A DNA stretch of 32,053 nucleotides from Gammaproteobacteria bacterium (GTDB lineage Bacteria > Pseudomonadota > Gammaproteobacteria > Arenicellales > JAJDZL01). The stretch covers positions 1 through 32,053 of the forward strand of contig JAJDZL010000022.1 of the NCBI GenBank assembly GCA_022824665.1, in the 5' to 3' direction. A model generated the notes under the pieces. That model had not been told where the DNA came from. It was given only the letters and a program-made list of their open reading frames with translations, and did not search any database. Positions 1-7,871 of the stretch are shown one piece after another. The position numbers and the translations under genes are program-made. The number at the start of each line of letters is the position of its first letter. Positions within the stretch are counted from its first letter, which is position 1.

Positions 1-1273
1 TAAATCTGTCCCGGATTTGCTTTGTCGTTCGTTTTGGGTCTCGCCAGGCTAACGCCTTTTCCATGGTCTCGAAATTTGCACGTTTCGGACAGTTCTGATT
101 GTCAAGGTACTGTTTCATAAGATGCTTCCATTGCCCAACAATCGCAGGTTCGATCCAGGTTCCGTGCCGGCTGCAAGCATGCCAAAGGTCAGCAGAGATT
201 CCGACGTGACCAAAACTCGAAAGATAGGCTTTATCCAATTCAACATGAACCGGCCCATGGCCGTTCAGCAATTTTTTCGCCTGAAACACCGGTTCATTGC
301 CATCGATGTACGTTGTGTGCGTCATCGGCATATTGACCAGCGTAGAACAGATTTTTCGAAGCGCGCTGTGCAAAGTCTTCGAATCATCTTTGCTGAACTT
401 CATGCCGACACGAATATCGTGTGGCGAAAAATGCTTCAGTTTTTTGTAGATATCCTCATGCATAAATCCAAGACCAGCCACCCCGGATCTATTGCCTGGG
501 GACTGCGGCAAATTCTTGTCCAGTAAAGGCAGATAAACACGCAGCCAGAAAAGGGCAAATAGTCCGAGTGGAATAACGACCTTTTCATCACCTTCAAAGT
601 CAGCCAAACCACTCGCAGATTGAGTAATGTGCTGCAGTACCTTGAGTAAGCCCAATTTGTAGGTCGAGCTTTTTTTGTCGTTCAAGATGACCCCGCGCAA
701 AAGTGCCAGTGCGCCGGTTCCATCTCCGGGGGTTCGAAACAGCAGTCTGAACCTGTCATCGGCCCGCAGTCCTGCAAGCGCATCACGTCGAAACCCGCCG
801 ACCTGAATTAGTCCGAAGTCTCTTGCCAGCTCCTCTACGTTGATGTCTTTAGTAACCGAAGACCTTAAGTGAACTGGATTTTTTTCTTGACCATAACGAT
901 GCGTGATGTAAATCAAACCCGCCGGATTCAGCAGCCTGACAATTCGTCTGAAAGCAGCGGTACGGTTAGAACGCGCCAACTGCGGCCAAACGTCATTGAG
1001 AATAATCACGTCAAATCGGGAACCGGTGTCGCGCACGCGCCGTAATTTTGGCAAACTGTCTGTGATTCGACAAATATTTGCCTGCGGCTTCAGATCGGAA
1101 TCGTCTTTTTTTGCTTGATTGGACGACTCGACAACAAACACCGAGTGTCCCTTTTTCGCCAACCAGCTTACCGCGCGATCCCTTGCTGGACCGATGTACA
1201 GGATTAAACGTGGCTGCTTGGAAAGCTGCGCTGCGAACTCAGAATGAACCCGATCAAACTCAATTTCCATCAT
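1..1273 (-). CDS. Partial protein: methyltransferase-like N-terminus plus long C-terminal region, possibly HNH-nuclease type (C-terminus outside window)
   Basis: My own reading of the minus strand gives an open frame from a double ATG at 1273/1270 through the window edge, about 424 codons with no stop. AAGGA lies 11 bases before the first ATG. The first 130 residues resemble a class I SAM-dependent methyltransferase fold: a beta-strand followed by a degenerate glycine loop (LILYIGPARDR), an acidic end of the next strand (VFVVES), then FDVIILNDV and a late LNPAGLIYITHR strand. No DPPY-type motif of DNA adenine methylases is seen. From about residue 180 a different region begins (ILNDKKSSTYKLGLL, then LGLFALFWLRVYLPLL). 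I recall similar regions ahead of an HNH nuclease domain in fused proteins, but that domain would lie beyond base 1, so this is inference. Codon use and AT content suggest an accessory gene. It has no visible partner in the window. Confidence 0.6.
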   Translation of the reverse strand, partial: MMEIEFDRVHSEFAAQLSKQPRLILYIGPARDRAVSWLAKKGHSVFVVESSNQAKKDDSDLKPQANICRITDSLPKLRRVRDTGSRFDVIILNDVWPQLARSNRTAAFRRIVRLLNPAGLIYITHRYGQEKNPVHLRSSVTKDINVEELARDFGLIQVGGFRRDALAGLRADDRFRLLFRTPGDGTGALALLRGVILNDKKSSTYKLGLLKVLQHITQSASGLADFEGDEKVVIPLGLFALFWLRVYLPLLDKNLPQSPGNRSGVAGLGFMHEDIYKKLKHFSPHDIRVGMKFSKDDSKTLHSALRKICSTLVNMPMTHTTYIDGNEPVFQAKKLLNGHGPVHVELDKAYLSSFGHVGISADLWHACSRHGTWIEPAIVGQWKHLMKQYLDNQNCPKRANFETMEKALAWRDPKRTTKQIRDRF

Positions 1274-1501
1274 CGTCAAACAAATCCTTAAGAAATTCGA
1301 TTCATCGTGCTTGCCACCGGAAAACACTGACACAGAGAATCGGTTTTAGAAATCATGTCGAACAAAGTGCAACATTCAATCGAACAAAACCAGACCAACC
1401 GTTCGCTGTGAGGCGCCTTGATCAGTCGAGGAGCCGATGATATCGTACCGAAATCTCGTCATTAAAGCATACAAAATTAGCGAGCCGCGAAGCAGTCAGA
1501 A

Positions 1502-1852
1502 TTACGCTTTATTTTTCTGGTAAATTGCATCGTAATGGTTCCAGCACTTATTTGCCTGTTTCGCTAAGTGACTATGGGGCGGACCCTCATCGTAACCTGC
1601 ATCTGGATATACGTACCACCCTGTAGCAGCGAATTTCGCAGCCTTTTGCAGACAACCAGGTCCGCAAGACTGATACAAATTCCACAATTCATTCTCGGCA
1701 GCGGCTGTGGGTGTATTGTTTCCAACAACTCGATATGTATCGGAATCTATCTTGCAGGTCAACTGGTCGTACTCACAATCAGCGCTATTGGCTGCTTGTG
1801 TATTCCAATCAGTATAATTTCCGAGACTGATCGTATAAGTTCCAGGCGTCAC
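1502..1852 (-). CDS. Small cysteine-containing protein, probably secreted, N-terminus unclear (possible pseudogene)
   Basis: The open frame gives 116 residues from a GTG, with five cysteines including a CGPGC pair and aromatic-rich segments, and no recognised family. It reads like the mature part of an exported protein. Upstream in the same frame there is only a short stretch before a TGA near 1886, with no ATG and no ribosome binding site. A second minus-strand frame at about 1919-1860 encodes a basic-plus-hydrophobic stretch (KIFSIFVILLIFPAAKF) that looks like a signal peptide but is one base out of register and also lacks an ATG. An AAGGAG motif lies just upstream at about 1931-1936. A frameshift joining the two would explain both observations, so the gene may be broken or contain a sequencing error. 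Function unknown. Confidence 0.4.
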   Translation of the reverse strand: MTPGTYTISLGNYTDWNTQAANSADCEYDQLTCKIDSDTYRVVGNNTPTAAAENELWNLYQSCGPGCLQKAAKFAATGWYVYPDAGYDEGPPHSHLAKQANKCWNHYDAIYQKNKA

Positions 1853-2182
1853 AACATGCGTCGCAAAATTTCGCAGCTGGAAAGATCAGTAAAATTACAA
1901 ATATTGAGAATATTTTCGCTCCAGACTATCTCCTTTTCGACTAAAACAGGAAATATAGACAGGCCTTTAGCAGTCAATTGTACGGGTATTTTCACCTCTT
2001 TAGTCTATCGATAGCTATATGCGCTTGGAAACTGTCTGCCGCCTAATCCCTAATTCAACAATAACTTATTGAATAAACAACAAAACAAATACCAGCAAAT
2101 TATCTTTATATCCTCCTCTTACCGATTCTTTAATCTCATCCGCAGTACTATCAATTTACAAGTTTACTTTCTGGCAAACCCG
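1853..2182. other. AT-rich intergenic stretch with possible signal-peptide remnant
   Basis: This stretch between the small cysteine protein and the SIS gene is clearly AT-richer than the flanks. On the minus strand it holds the out-of-frame signal-peptide-like segment (about 1860-1919). On the plus strand the SIS reading frame is open from 2069, but that leader is rich in N, Q, F and I, unlike the family, and I take it as untranslated. No RNA gene or strong promoter pair was recognised. Confidence 0.4.
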
Positions 2183-2776
2183 ATGGAAATCTCCAAGCGA
2201 ATTCGACATGTACTTGATTCAGAGGCGCGTGCGATCCAGTCAATCGACGTCACACCCGCATTCGAGCAGGCGGTTAAACTGCTTCTTTCCTGTCGCAGCA
2301 AGGTTTTGACAACAGGCATGGGGAAGGCCGGACTCAGCGCAAAAAAATTTGCGGTAACCCTCTGTTCGACCGGGACGCCATCGGTCTATGTTCATCCTGG
2401 TGAGGCTGCGCATGGTGATCTAGGTGTAATATCTGAAGCTGACTGCCTGGTGGCGTTTTCGACCAGCGGGAAGACACGCGAGGTGATTGAAATGCTCAGT
2501 TTGGGACAGCACCTGGGATTGGGCACGGTAATCGGGGTCACCTCGCATGCCGACTCTGAACTTCGCAGTTTCTGCGACATTATTCTGGAGATGGGAGATA
2601 TCGAGGAGCCCTGCCCCCTCGGGTTGACGCCGTCTGCCAGCGTCGCAGTCATGAATGCCATCGCGGATGCGGTAACCCTTGCGCTGATGGAGCAAAAAGG
2701 CATCACCAAGAAGCAATACGGCCTTCGGCACCATGGCGGTTATCTCGGCCGTGTTGCCCGTCTCGACAACGAATAA
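2183..2776 (+). CDS. SIS-domain sugar-phosphate isomerase homologue (KdsD/GutQ-like, no CBS domains)
   Basis: The product (197 residues) matches the SIS domain of the KpsF/GutQ/KdsD family, which interconverts ribulose 5-phosphate and arabinose 5-phosphate for Kdo synthesis in the cytoplasm. Visible family hallmarks are TTGMGKAGLSAKK (residues 43-55), HPGEAAHGDLG (71-81), the phosphate-binding FSTSGKTREV (92-101) and LGLTPSASVAVMNAIADAV. Classical KdsD is about 320-330 residues with two C-terminal CBS domains; here the protein ends after the SIS domain at a QYGLRHHGGYLGR segment. I chose the ATG at 2183 because family similarity begins there; the frame is open to 2069, but the 38 upstream residues look non-coding. 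A terminator hairpin follows. It could be a real A5P isomerase or a related SIS enzyme acting on another phosphosugar. Confidence 0.8.
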   Translation: MEISKRIRHVLDSEARAIQSIDVTPAFEQAVKLLLSCRSKVLTTGMGKAGLSAKKFAVTLCSTGTPSVYVHPGEAAHGDLGVISEADCLVAFSTSGKTREVIEMLSLGQHLGLGTVIGVTSHADSELRSFCDIILEMGDIEEPCPLGLTPSASVAVMNAIADAVTLALMEQKGITKKQYGLRHHGGYLGRVARLDNE

Positions 2777-2789
2777 AGTCGTTTGGTAT

Positions 2790-2812
2790 GCCCGGTTAAC
2801 CGGGCTTTTTTT
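2790..2812 (+). terminator. Intrinsic terminator shared by convergent genes
   Basis: GCCCGG, loop TTAA and CCGGGC form a perfect 6-bp GC stem, followed directly by seven T on the plus strand. It sits 13 bases after the SIS gene stop. The TAA of the convergent dehydrogenase gene (2796-2798) lies inside the loop, so that gene is translated into the hairpin. Confidence 0.85.
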
Positions 2813-5105
2813 GGAGCAGTGTCCAGACTGCAAAAGGTGTAGCAGGCGGTTTGACGACGACGAAGTCGTCGCCGCGGGTCAGCATATCGGAAAGCGCATT
2901 GCCGATCGCACCCGGTGCACCTAGCGAGGCAGCTTCGCCAACGCCTTTCGCACCGAGTGCATTGGTTGTACACAATGTTGGCAGCTTGTCAAGCTTCAGA
3001 AACGGTAAATCGCGGGCTCGGGGGAGTTGGTAATCCATCAGTGAACCGCTTAGCACCTGACCGCGGTCTTCACTATCGAACTCAATCGATTCCATCAACG
3101 AGGTCCCCACAGACTGCGCCCATGAACCGTGCAGTTGTCCGTCAGCAAGGTCTGCAAAGAGTACTCGCCCGATATCGTCAACACCCACAAGCTGGATGAC
3201 TTGAATTTGTCCGGTTTCCGGGTCACATTCAAGTTCAGCCACGTAAGCACCTGAGGGATGGGTTGTGTTAATCCCTTCGAATTGCGCCTGGCCGAGGCAG
3301 CCAGGCTGGTCCTCCGGGATGCGATCCAACATGGCTGCAACCTCACTCAGGGTCAAATGCCGGTCGGTACCCGGAATGCTAAAGATGCCTTTATGGTAAG
3401 CAATATTGTCGACACTGACTTCGAGCAGCTCAGCAACGCTTTGCCTGGTATTTTGCAGCATGATTCGGGCTGCCCGTACGACTGTGTTGCCGGCGATCGC
3501 GACCAACGATGAGCCACCGGTACCACCACCGGTCGCAATTTTTTCGGTATTGCCCTGAATCACCCTGACCTTGACCGACTCGATTTCCAATTCGCCGGCG
3601 ACCAGTCCTGCCAAAGTGGTTGCATGCCCCTGCCCGCCAGTTTGGGTGCCTGTATAAACATCAACCTTACCCGACCTTGCAAGCCTGACCTCGGAGACTT
3701 CACTGATGGAACCGCCGGTCGAGTGCATATACATGCCAAGCCCGATACCGCGCAGAAAACCCCTTCGCTGTGCAGCCTTTCGACGTTCTGGAAAGTGGTG
3801 CCAATCGGAAAGTTCGGCAGCACGTTCGAGCAAAGCGGAGAAGTCGCCGCTGTCGATGGTCTGTCCGTTCAGCATCAGATACGGCAGCTCTTGAGACCGT
3901 ACGAGATTCTTTCGCCGAAGTTCGAGTCGGTCAACTCCGAGTTCGAATGCAGCCTTGTCCAGCAGCTGTTCAAGCGTGCAGACAGTTTCTGGTTTGCCCG
4001 CACCGCGAAACGCATCGGTTGGTGCTGCATTGGTAAAAAGACCGAGATTTCGAAAGTGCAGGCATGGGATCCTGTACGTATGACCGACGACGGTATAGGC
4101 ATAGACAGAAGCAATTGAAGGAGCCACGTAGCTGAGGTAGGCACCAAGGTCGGAGTGTGATTCGCTCTGGTAGGCAGTAATATTGTTGTTTTCGTCGAAT
4201 CCAATGCGCGCGTAATCTACCCGCGCCCGCCCGTGCGCGTCCGACAGGAAAGACTCCGTCCGGCTGGCGGTCCATTTGACCGCGTGAGCGATTTTTTGCG
4301 CGGCAATCAGTACCAGCGCATATTCGGGGTATGGAAAAATCTTCATGCCGAAGCTGCCGCCGACATCGCCCGTGATGACCTTAAGTTTTTCCGGCGCCAT
4401 GTGCAGTACATCTTCCGCCAGCACTTTGCGAATCATGTGGACGCCCTGGCTTTGCACCTCCAGTACCCATTGCCCGGCATCCGAATCGTAACGGGCACCA
4501 GCCGCGCGGGGTTCGATTGGTGTGATGGCCATCCTGGGGTGGTGCACCTTGATTGAGGTCACATGGCGAGACTTTTCGAGCAGCCGGTCAACGTCTTGCC
4601 TGTCTCCGCGGCTAAAGTCGTAGCACAGGTTGTGTTCGGCCTCGCGCCAGATCTGGGCACCGGTCGTTTGTGCTTTTTCGACATTACTGTTTGAAGCAAG
4701 CTCCCGGTAGTCGATATCGATGAGGTCGGCAGCCGCAGCCGCGTTTTCGGCACTGTCCGCGACGACAAAAACAACGGGTTCTCCAACGTGGCGCACGCGC
4801 TCTGTTGCCAGCACCGGCCGCAGGGGCTTGATAATTGGCGGGTCCTCAGCGCCTGGAAAGGACGAAACGCACGGCAGTGTTCCAAGTCCATCCGCCCGCA
4901 GGTCTTCAGCAGTGAGAATCAGTTTTACGCCCGGCGCGTTTTTTGCGGCCTCGACATCGATTTTTTCGATCAGCGCATGCGGATAAGGAGATCGGATGAC
5001 CAGGCCTGCGCAATATTGTTGCCAGGGCAAGTCATCAACAAACCTCCCGCGCCCGGTCAATAGGCGATCGTCTTCCTGTCTGACTGTGGGCTGTACCGGT
5101 TTCAT
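2796..5105 (-). CDS. Xanthine dehydrogenase/CO dehydrogenase-family molybdopterin-binding large subunit (orphan)
   Basis: The 769-residue product has the two parts of the molybdenum hydroxylase large subunit: an N-terminal Ald_Xan_dh_C-type domain (SPYPHALIEKIDVE near 39-52) and the molybdopterin-binding domains (GDVGGSFGMK near 247-255; DAFRGAGKPE near 364-373; KGVGEAASLGAP near 720-731 with the catalytic glutamate at about 724). The DAFRGAGKPE loop differs from the active-site cysteine loop of true form I CO dehydrogenase CoxL, so a hydroxylase for an aldehyde, purine or other N-heterocycle is more likely. The length is close to the usual 770-800. Such enzymes normally need an FAD subunit and a 2Fe-2S subunit, usually encoded next door; neither is in the window. 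No strong ribosome binding site precedes the ATG at 5105. Substrate unknown. Confidence 0.88.
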   Translation of the reverse strand: MKPVQPTVRQEDDRLLTGRGRFVDDLPWQQYCAGLVIRSPYPHALIEKIDVEAAKNAPGVKLILTAEDLRADGLGTLPCVSSFPGAEDPPIIKPLRPVLATERVRHVGEPVVFVVADSAENAAAAADLIDIDYRELASNSNVEKAQTTGAQIWREAEHNLCYDFSRGDRQDVDRLLEKSRHVTSIKVHHPRMAITPIEPRAAGARYDSDAGQWVLEVQSQGVHMIRKVLAEDVLHMAPEKLKVITGDVGGSFGMKIFPYPEYALVLIAAQKIAHAVKWTASRTESFLSDAHGRARVDYARIGFDENNNITAYQSESHSDLGAYLSYVAPSIASVYAYTVVGHTYRIPCLHFRNLGLFTNAAPTDAFRGAGKPETVCTLEQLLDKAAFELGVDRLELRRKNLVRSQELPYLMLNGQTIDSGDFSALLERAAELSDWHHFPERRKAAQRRGFLRGIGLGMYMHSTGGSISEVSEVRLARSGKVDVYTGTQTGGQGHATTLAGLVAGELEIESVKVRVIQGNTEKIATGGGTGGSSLVAIAGNTVVRAARIMLQNTRQSVAELLEVSVDNIAYHKGIFSIPGTDRHLTLSEVAAMLDRIPEDQPGCLGQAQFEGINTTHPSGAYVAELECDPETGQIQVIQLVGVDDIGRVLFADLADGQLHGSWAQSVGTSLMESIEFDSEDRGQVLSGSLMDYQLPRARDLPFLKLDKLPTLCTTNALGAKGVGEAASLGAPGAIGNALSDMLTRGDDFVVVKPPATPFAVWTLLQKKPG

Positions 5106-5214
5106 GGTGCTGCAAATGAATATTGAAGTTTGGTTGTTTTCGGCAGGTCAATATACAAGATGAGATTCATTTGTGGTGATTCCTGGTTTGCAGCGCTAAG
5201 GCCTGTGTAATCGA

Positions 5215-5243
5215 TTGAACGCTTATCGCCTGCGATGAATACT
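5215..5243 (+). promoter_or_regulatory. Possible promoter for bioB operon
   Basis: In the 249-bp gap between the divergent dehydrogenase and bioB, TTGAAC (5215-5220) and AATACT (5238-5243) are 17 bp apart, each matching 4 of 6 consensus bases. A TATATT lies further down at 5285 without a good -35. I saw no BirA-type operator (TTGTAAACC dyad) and no BioR-type TTATCTATAA box, so biotin control is not evident here. Confidence 0.25.
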
Positions 5244-5354
5244 GTTATCAATTTATGTGATCGAAGAGCAGCTGGTCAGTGGTGTATATTAATATTCAGT
5301 TAACCCTGCAAGCCTTTTGCAGCAAGCTAAACACCGACTTTCACAGATTCCAAA

Positions 5355-6368
5355 ATGGTTCAATCCAACAACACGAAAACCTGGTCAGACTCTCAAGTGC
5401 AGGCACTTTTCGAATTGCCGTTCGGGGAGCTGCTCTACCGGGCCCAAACAGTTCATCGTGACAATTTCGTGCCGAACCAGGTGCAGAAAAGCAGGCTTGT
5501 CAATATCAAGACTGGTGGCTGTCCTGAAGATTGCAAGTATTGCAGTCAGTCGATCCGCTATGCAACTGAAGTTGAGCCCGGCAAGCTGATGTCAATTGAC
5601 GAAGTCATCGCCGATGCAAAATCCGCCAGGTCTGATGGTGCCACCCGCTATTGCATGGGTGCCGCGTGGCGCGGCCCGAAATCAAGCCACATGGATAAAC
5701 TTTGCACGATGATCAGGGAAGTCAAAGCACTTGGTCTTGAAACCTGCATGACCCTGGGGCTGTTGAATCACGATCAGGCTCTTGAGCTGAAAGCAGCAGG
5801 ACTCGATTATTACAATCACAATGTTGACACCTCACCGGAGTACTACCAGGAAATCATTACCACCCGCACATTTGAAGATCGCATGCAAACGATTCAGTAT
5901 GTTCGCGATGCCGGAATGAAGGTGTGCTGCGGTGGCATTCTGGGTATGGGTGAAACTCGCCGTGACCGCGCCAGCATGCTGAAGGTGCTGGCCAACATGG
6001 ACGCGCCGCCGGAAAGTGTCCCGATCAATATGCTCGTTCCGATCCCCGGTACACCGCTGCAGGACGCGCGGCGCGTTGAGCCGCTTGAATTTGTTCGTAC
6101 CATAGCAGTGGCGCGGGTTATGCTGCCAAATTCGGTACTCAGGCTGTCTGCAGGACGGCGCACGATGTCCGAGGAATTGCAGGCGCTTTGTTTCTTTGCC
6201 GGAGCGAATTCCATTTTTGTGGGTGATCGCCTGTTGACGACTGACAATGTCGAATACGACCACGACAATGCGCTGTTCGACAAGCTGGGACTGGTGGAGA
6301 TGCCGCCGGTTGCATTCGATGAACCGTCGAGTGGGGCGAAAGATTTTGAAGACGCGGTATCGTTATGA
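5355..6368 (+). CDS. bioB: Biotin synthase
   Basis: This radical SAM enzyme inserts sulfur into dethiobiotin in the last step of biotin synthesis. The 337-residue product is of family length (E. coli about 346). The radical SAM cluster motif CPEDCKYC places ligand cysteines at 56, 60 and 63, preceded by the usual NIKTGG segment. [13 protein letters not shown] and the [14 protein letters not shown] segment are also BioB hallmarks, and RLSAGR supplies the conserved arginine near the auxiliary 2Fe-2S cluster. The start was set by the short N-terminal extension before the [13 protein letters not shown] family start. The stop overlaps the next gene by ATGA, so the two are translationally coupled. 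The other biotin genes lie 1.5-5 kb away on the opposite strand. Confidence 0.98.
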   Translation: MVQSNNTKTWSDSQVQALFELPFGELLYRAQTVHRDNFVPNQVQKSRLVNIKTGGCPEDCKYCSQSIRYATEVEPGKLMSIDEVIADAKSARSDGATRYCMGAAWRGPKSSHMDKLCTMIREVKALGLETCMTLGLLNHDQALELKAAGLDYYNHNVDTSPEYYQEIITTRTFEDRMQTIQYVRDAGMKVCCGGILGMGETRRDRASMLKVLANMDAPPESVPINMLVPIPGTPLQDARRVEPLEFVRTIAVARVMLPNSVLRLSAGRRTMSEELQALCFFAGANSIFVGDRLLTTDNVEYDHDNALFDKLGLVEMPPVAFDEPSSGAKDFEDAVSL

Positions 6369-7066
6369 CCGAAATTCCGCGACTGATTGAGGAGTTCAAT
6401 CGCAGCAACGAGGACCTGCGTGACTGGACAGGACAGATATTTAGAGGCCTTTGCAGCGATGCCGAGCATCGGTGGCTGTTTTTCAATACGCTATCCTACA
6501 TGGAACACATTGGCAGCTACAAGATTATGGCAACGCAGTTAGCCAATGTGATCGATTACCCGACCCTCAAACATTTGAATGAAGAGACCGGGCATGCGGT
6601 GCTGTTCAAACGTCATGCAGAACGACTTAAAGGAGCTGGCGTGGATTACTCAGAGACCGTTTTGATTGCACCGGCATCTGCGCGTGCTTACTTCGGGCGG
6701 CTCGAAGCTGCCATGGTCGGGGAGTTCGGCCGGCACGCCAACTATCGCACGATTTATCTGTACATGTCGCTTATCGTGGAATTTCGGGCTGTGTGGGCTT
6801 ATCAGATTCTTGAGCGCTGCATTGCTGCGGAACAGTTGGGATTTTCGCTGGACAAATTGCTTGCTGAAGAACAGGGTCATTTAAACAGCATGGTTCGACG
6901 GCTGAATGACGATGAGCAGTTTTCCGAGATACGCGTCCATCAATTCTGGAGTCGGGAGAGAAAGTTATATGTTCGGCTGATGAATGCCATTGAAAAACAG
7001 TTAGGCTGCAAAGCGTATAAACGTGCATCGAATCATCCGGATTCCCTCGCTTACTCACCCGCGTGA
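6365..7066 (+). CDS. Ferritin-like diiron protein coupled to bioB (function unknown)
   Basis: The product has 233 residues, is largely helical and has no signal peptide. It shows the full ligand pattern of a ferritin-like four-helix diiron carboxylate protein: E47 (YMEH), E74-x-x-H77 (EETGH), E139 (LIVEF) and E169-x-x-H172 (EEQGH). The spacing E-27-ExxH-62-E-30-ExxH fits diiron oxidases, desaturases and hydroxylases. Its ATG overlaps the bioB TGA by four bases, so it should be made together with biotin synthase. I do not recognise it as any established biotin gene (bioC, bioH, bioI, bioW, bioZ and others). Possible roles, all inference, are oxidative production of the pimeloyl precursor from an acyl chain (a non-heme counterpart of BioI), iron or oxygen protection of BioB, or an unrelated hydroxylation. 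It ends in a short polar tail. Confidence 0.75.
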   Translation: MTEIPRLIEEFNRSNEDLRDWTGQIFRGLCSDAEHRWLFFNTLSYMEHIGSYKIMATQLANVIDYPTLKHLNEETGHAVLFKRHAERLKGAGVDYSETVLIAPASARAYFGRLEAAMVGEFGRHANYRTIYLYMSLIVEFRAVWAYQILERCIAAEQLGFSLDKLLAEEQGHLNSMVRRLNDDEQFSEIRVHQFWSRERKLYVRLMNAIEKQLGCKAYKRASNHPDSLAYSPA

Positions 7067-7230
7067 CTTGATACTCCTCATTCGATTCAGGTGTTTTTTG
7101 GCACTGGACTTGACCTTCAAGACAGAATTTTCACTGTCGTTAGTATTAGCACCCTTTCGCTGAAAGCATCCGCTTGCGAGCTCGGCGCGAAAGAATAATT
7201 TCGCCCGGAAGCGCTACTCCGATGGGCTGG

Positions 7231-7845
7231 TTAGTCTGCGTGATTTGACCAGTATTTTCGCTTGAGCAGTCTACCCCACTCCCGATCATAGGGATGAACC
7301 CTCGTCGCTTCATTTTCGCCGCGGTGAATCGGGCGGTTTTCGTTGGCCCACTTAAACAGCGACCCTTCTACGTTGAATACATTGGTGTAGCCACGCCGCG
7401 CGAGCTTGTTCGCAATGTTCGACGAGCGATAGCCTACTGAGCAGTAAACAACCACGAGTGCCTCCCGGTCTTTGTTCTTCAGTACATCGATAGCATCGCC
7501 TACATCACGGGCCAAAACCGCACCCTTGATATGGCTAACCTGATACTCCTCAGGTTCGCGTATATCCAGCAGTGACATATTGGCCTGTTGCTCAATCAAA
7601 TCGGCAAGTTCATCGGTTGAGATGTGTCGCACTCGCGGAAAGTCTTCGCGGACGAGATTCAGGGTTTCATCCCATCGCGCGTCGAACGATGATTCCGAAT
7701 GCGCGACCGTCACCGACACCGCACCGAACACGATGGTCAACAGTAGCTGACAAAGAAAGTTTGTGTAGATCGGTCGTTTCAAAGCTGGCCTCAATTGGAA
7801 ACTTCTGCAACTGTGCTCAGGAGCGCGTTTCGCGCGGATGAACAT
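7231..7845 (-). CDS. Exported rhodanese-domain protein
   Basis: The 204-residue product has basic residues followed by a hydrophobic segment (about 29-48, FLCQLLLTIVFGAVSVTVAHS), which looks like a signal peptide with likely cleavage near 48-50. A single rhodanese domain follows (about 74-170), with LLDIREPEEYQVSHIKGA and the active-site loop CSVGYRS carrying Cys135. The domain suggests persulfide or sulfur handling in the periplasm. The annotated ATG leaves a long n-region of about 25 residues; a later non-ATG start is possible. It lies 26 bp after bioA in the same direction and is the last gene of the bioF-bioD-bioA run, so it is probably cotranscribed. A link to the sulfur needs of biotin synthase is tempting, but export argues against a direct one. 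Confidence 0.82.
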   Translation of the reverse strand: MFIRAKRAPEHSCRSFQLRPALKRPIYTNFLCQLLLTIVFGAVSVTVAHSESSFDARWDETLNLVREDFPRVRHISTDELADLIEQQANMSLLDIREPEEYQVSHIKGAVLARDVGDAIDVLKNKDREALVVVYCSVGYRSSNIANKLARRGYTNVFNVEGSLFKWANENRPIHRGENEATRVHPYDREWGRLLKRKYWSNHAD

Positions 7846-7871
7846 AAAAGCAATTGTCCGGCATTGGCTCG

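Noticed and set aside
5106-5354. BirA or BioR operator before bioB
   Set aside because: Neither the TTGTAAACC dyad nor a TTATCTATAA-type box is present; short partial matches only.
5894-6469. 191-residue minus-strand frame
   Set aside because: Antisense to bioB; serine-rich composition typical of a shadow frame.
7187-7204. Possible terminator hairpin GCGAAA/TTTCGC between the biotin arms
   Set aside because: Six-bp weak stem with no following T-run in either direction.
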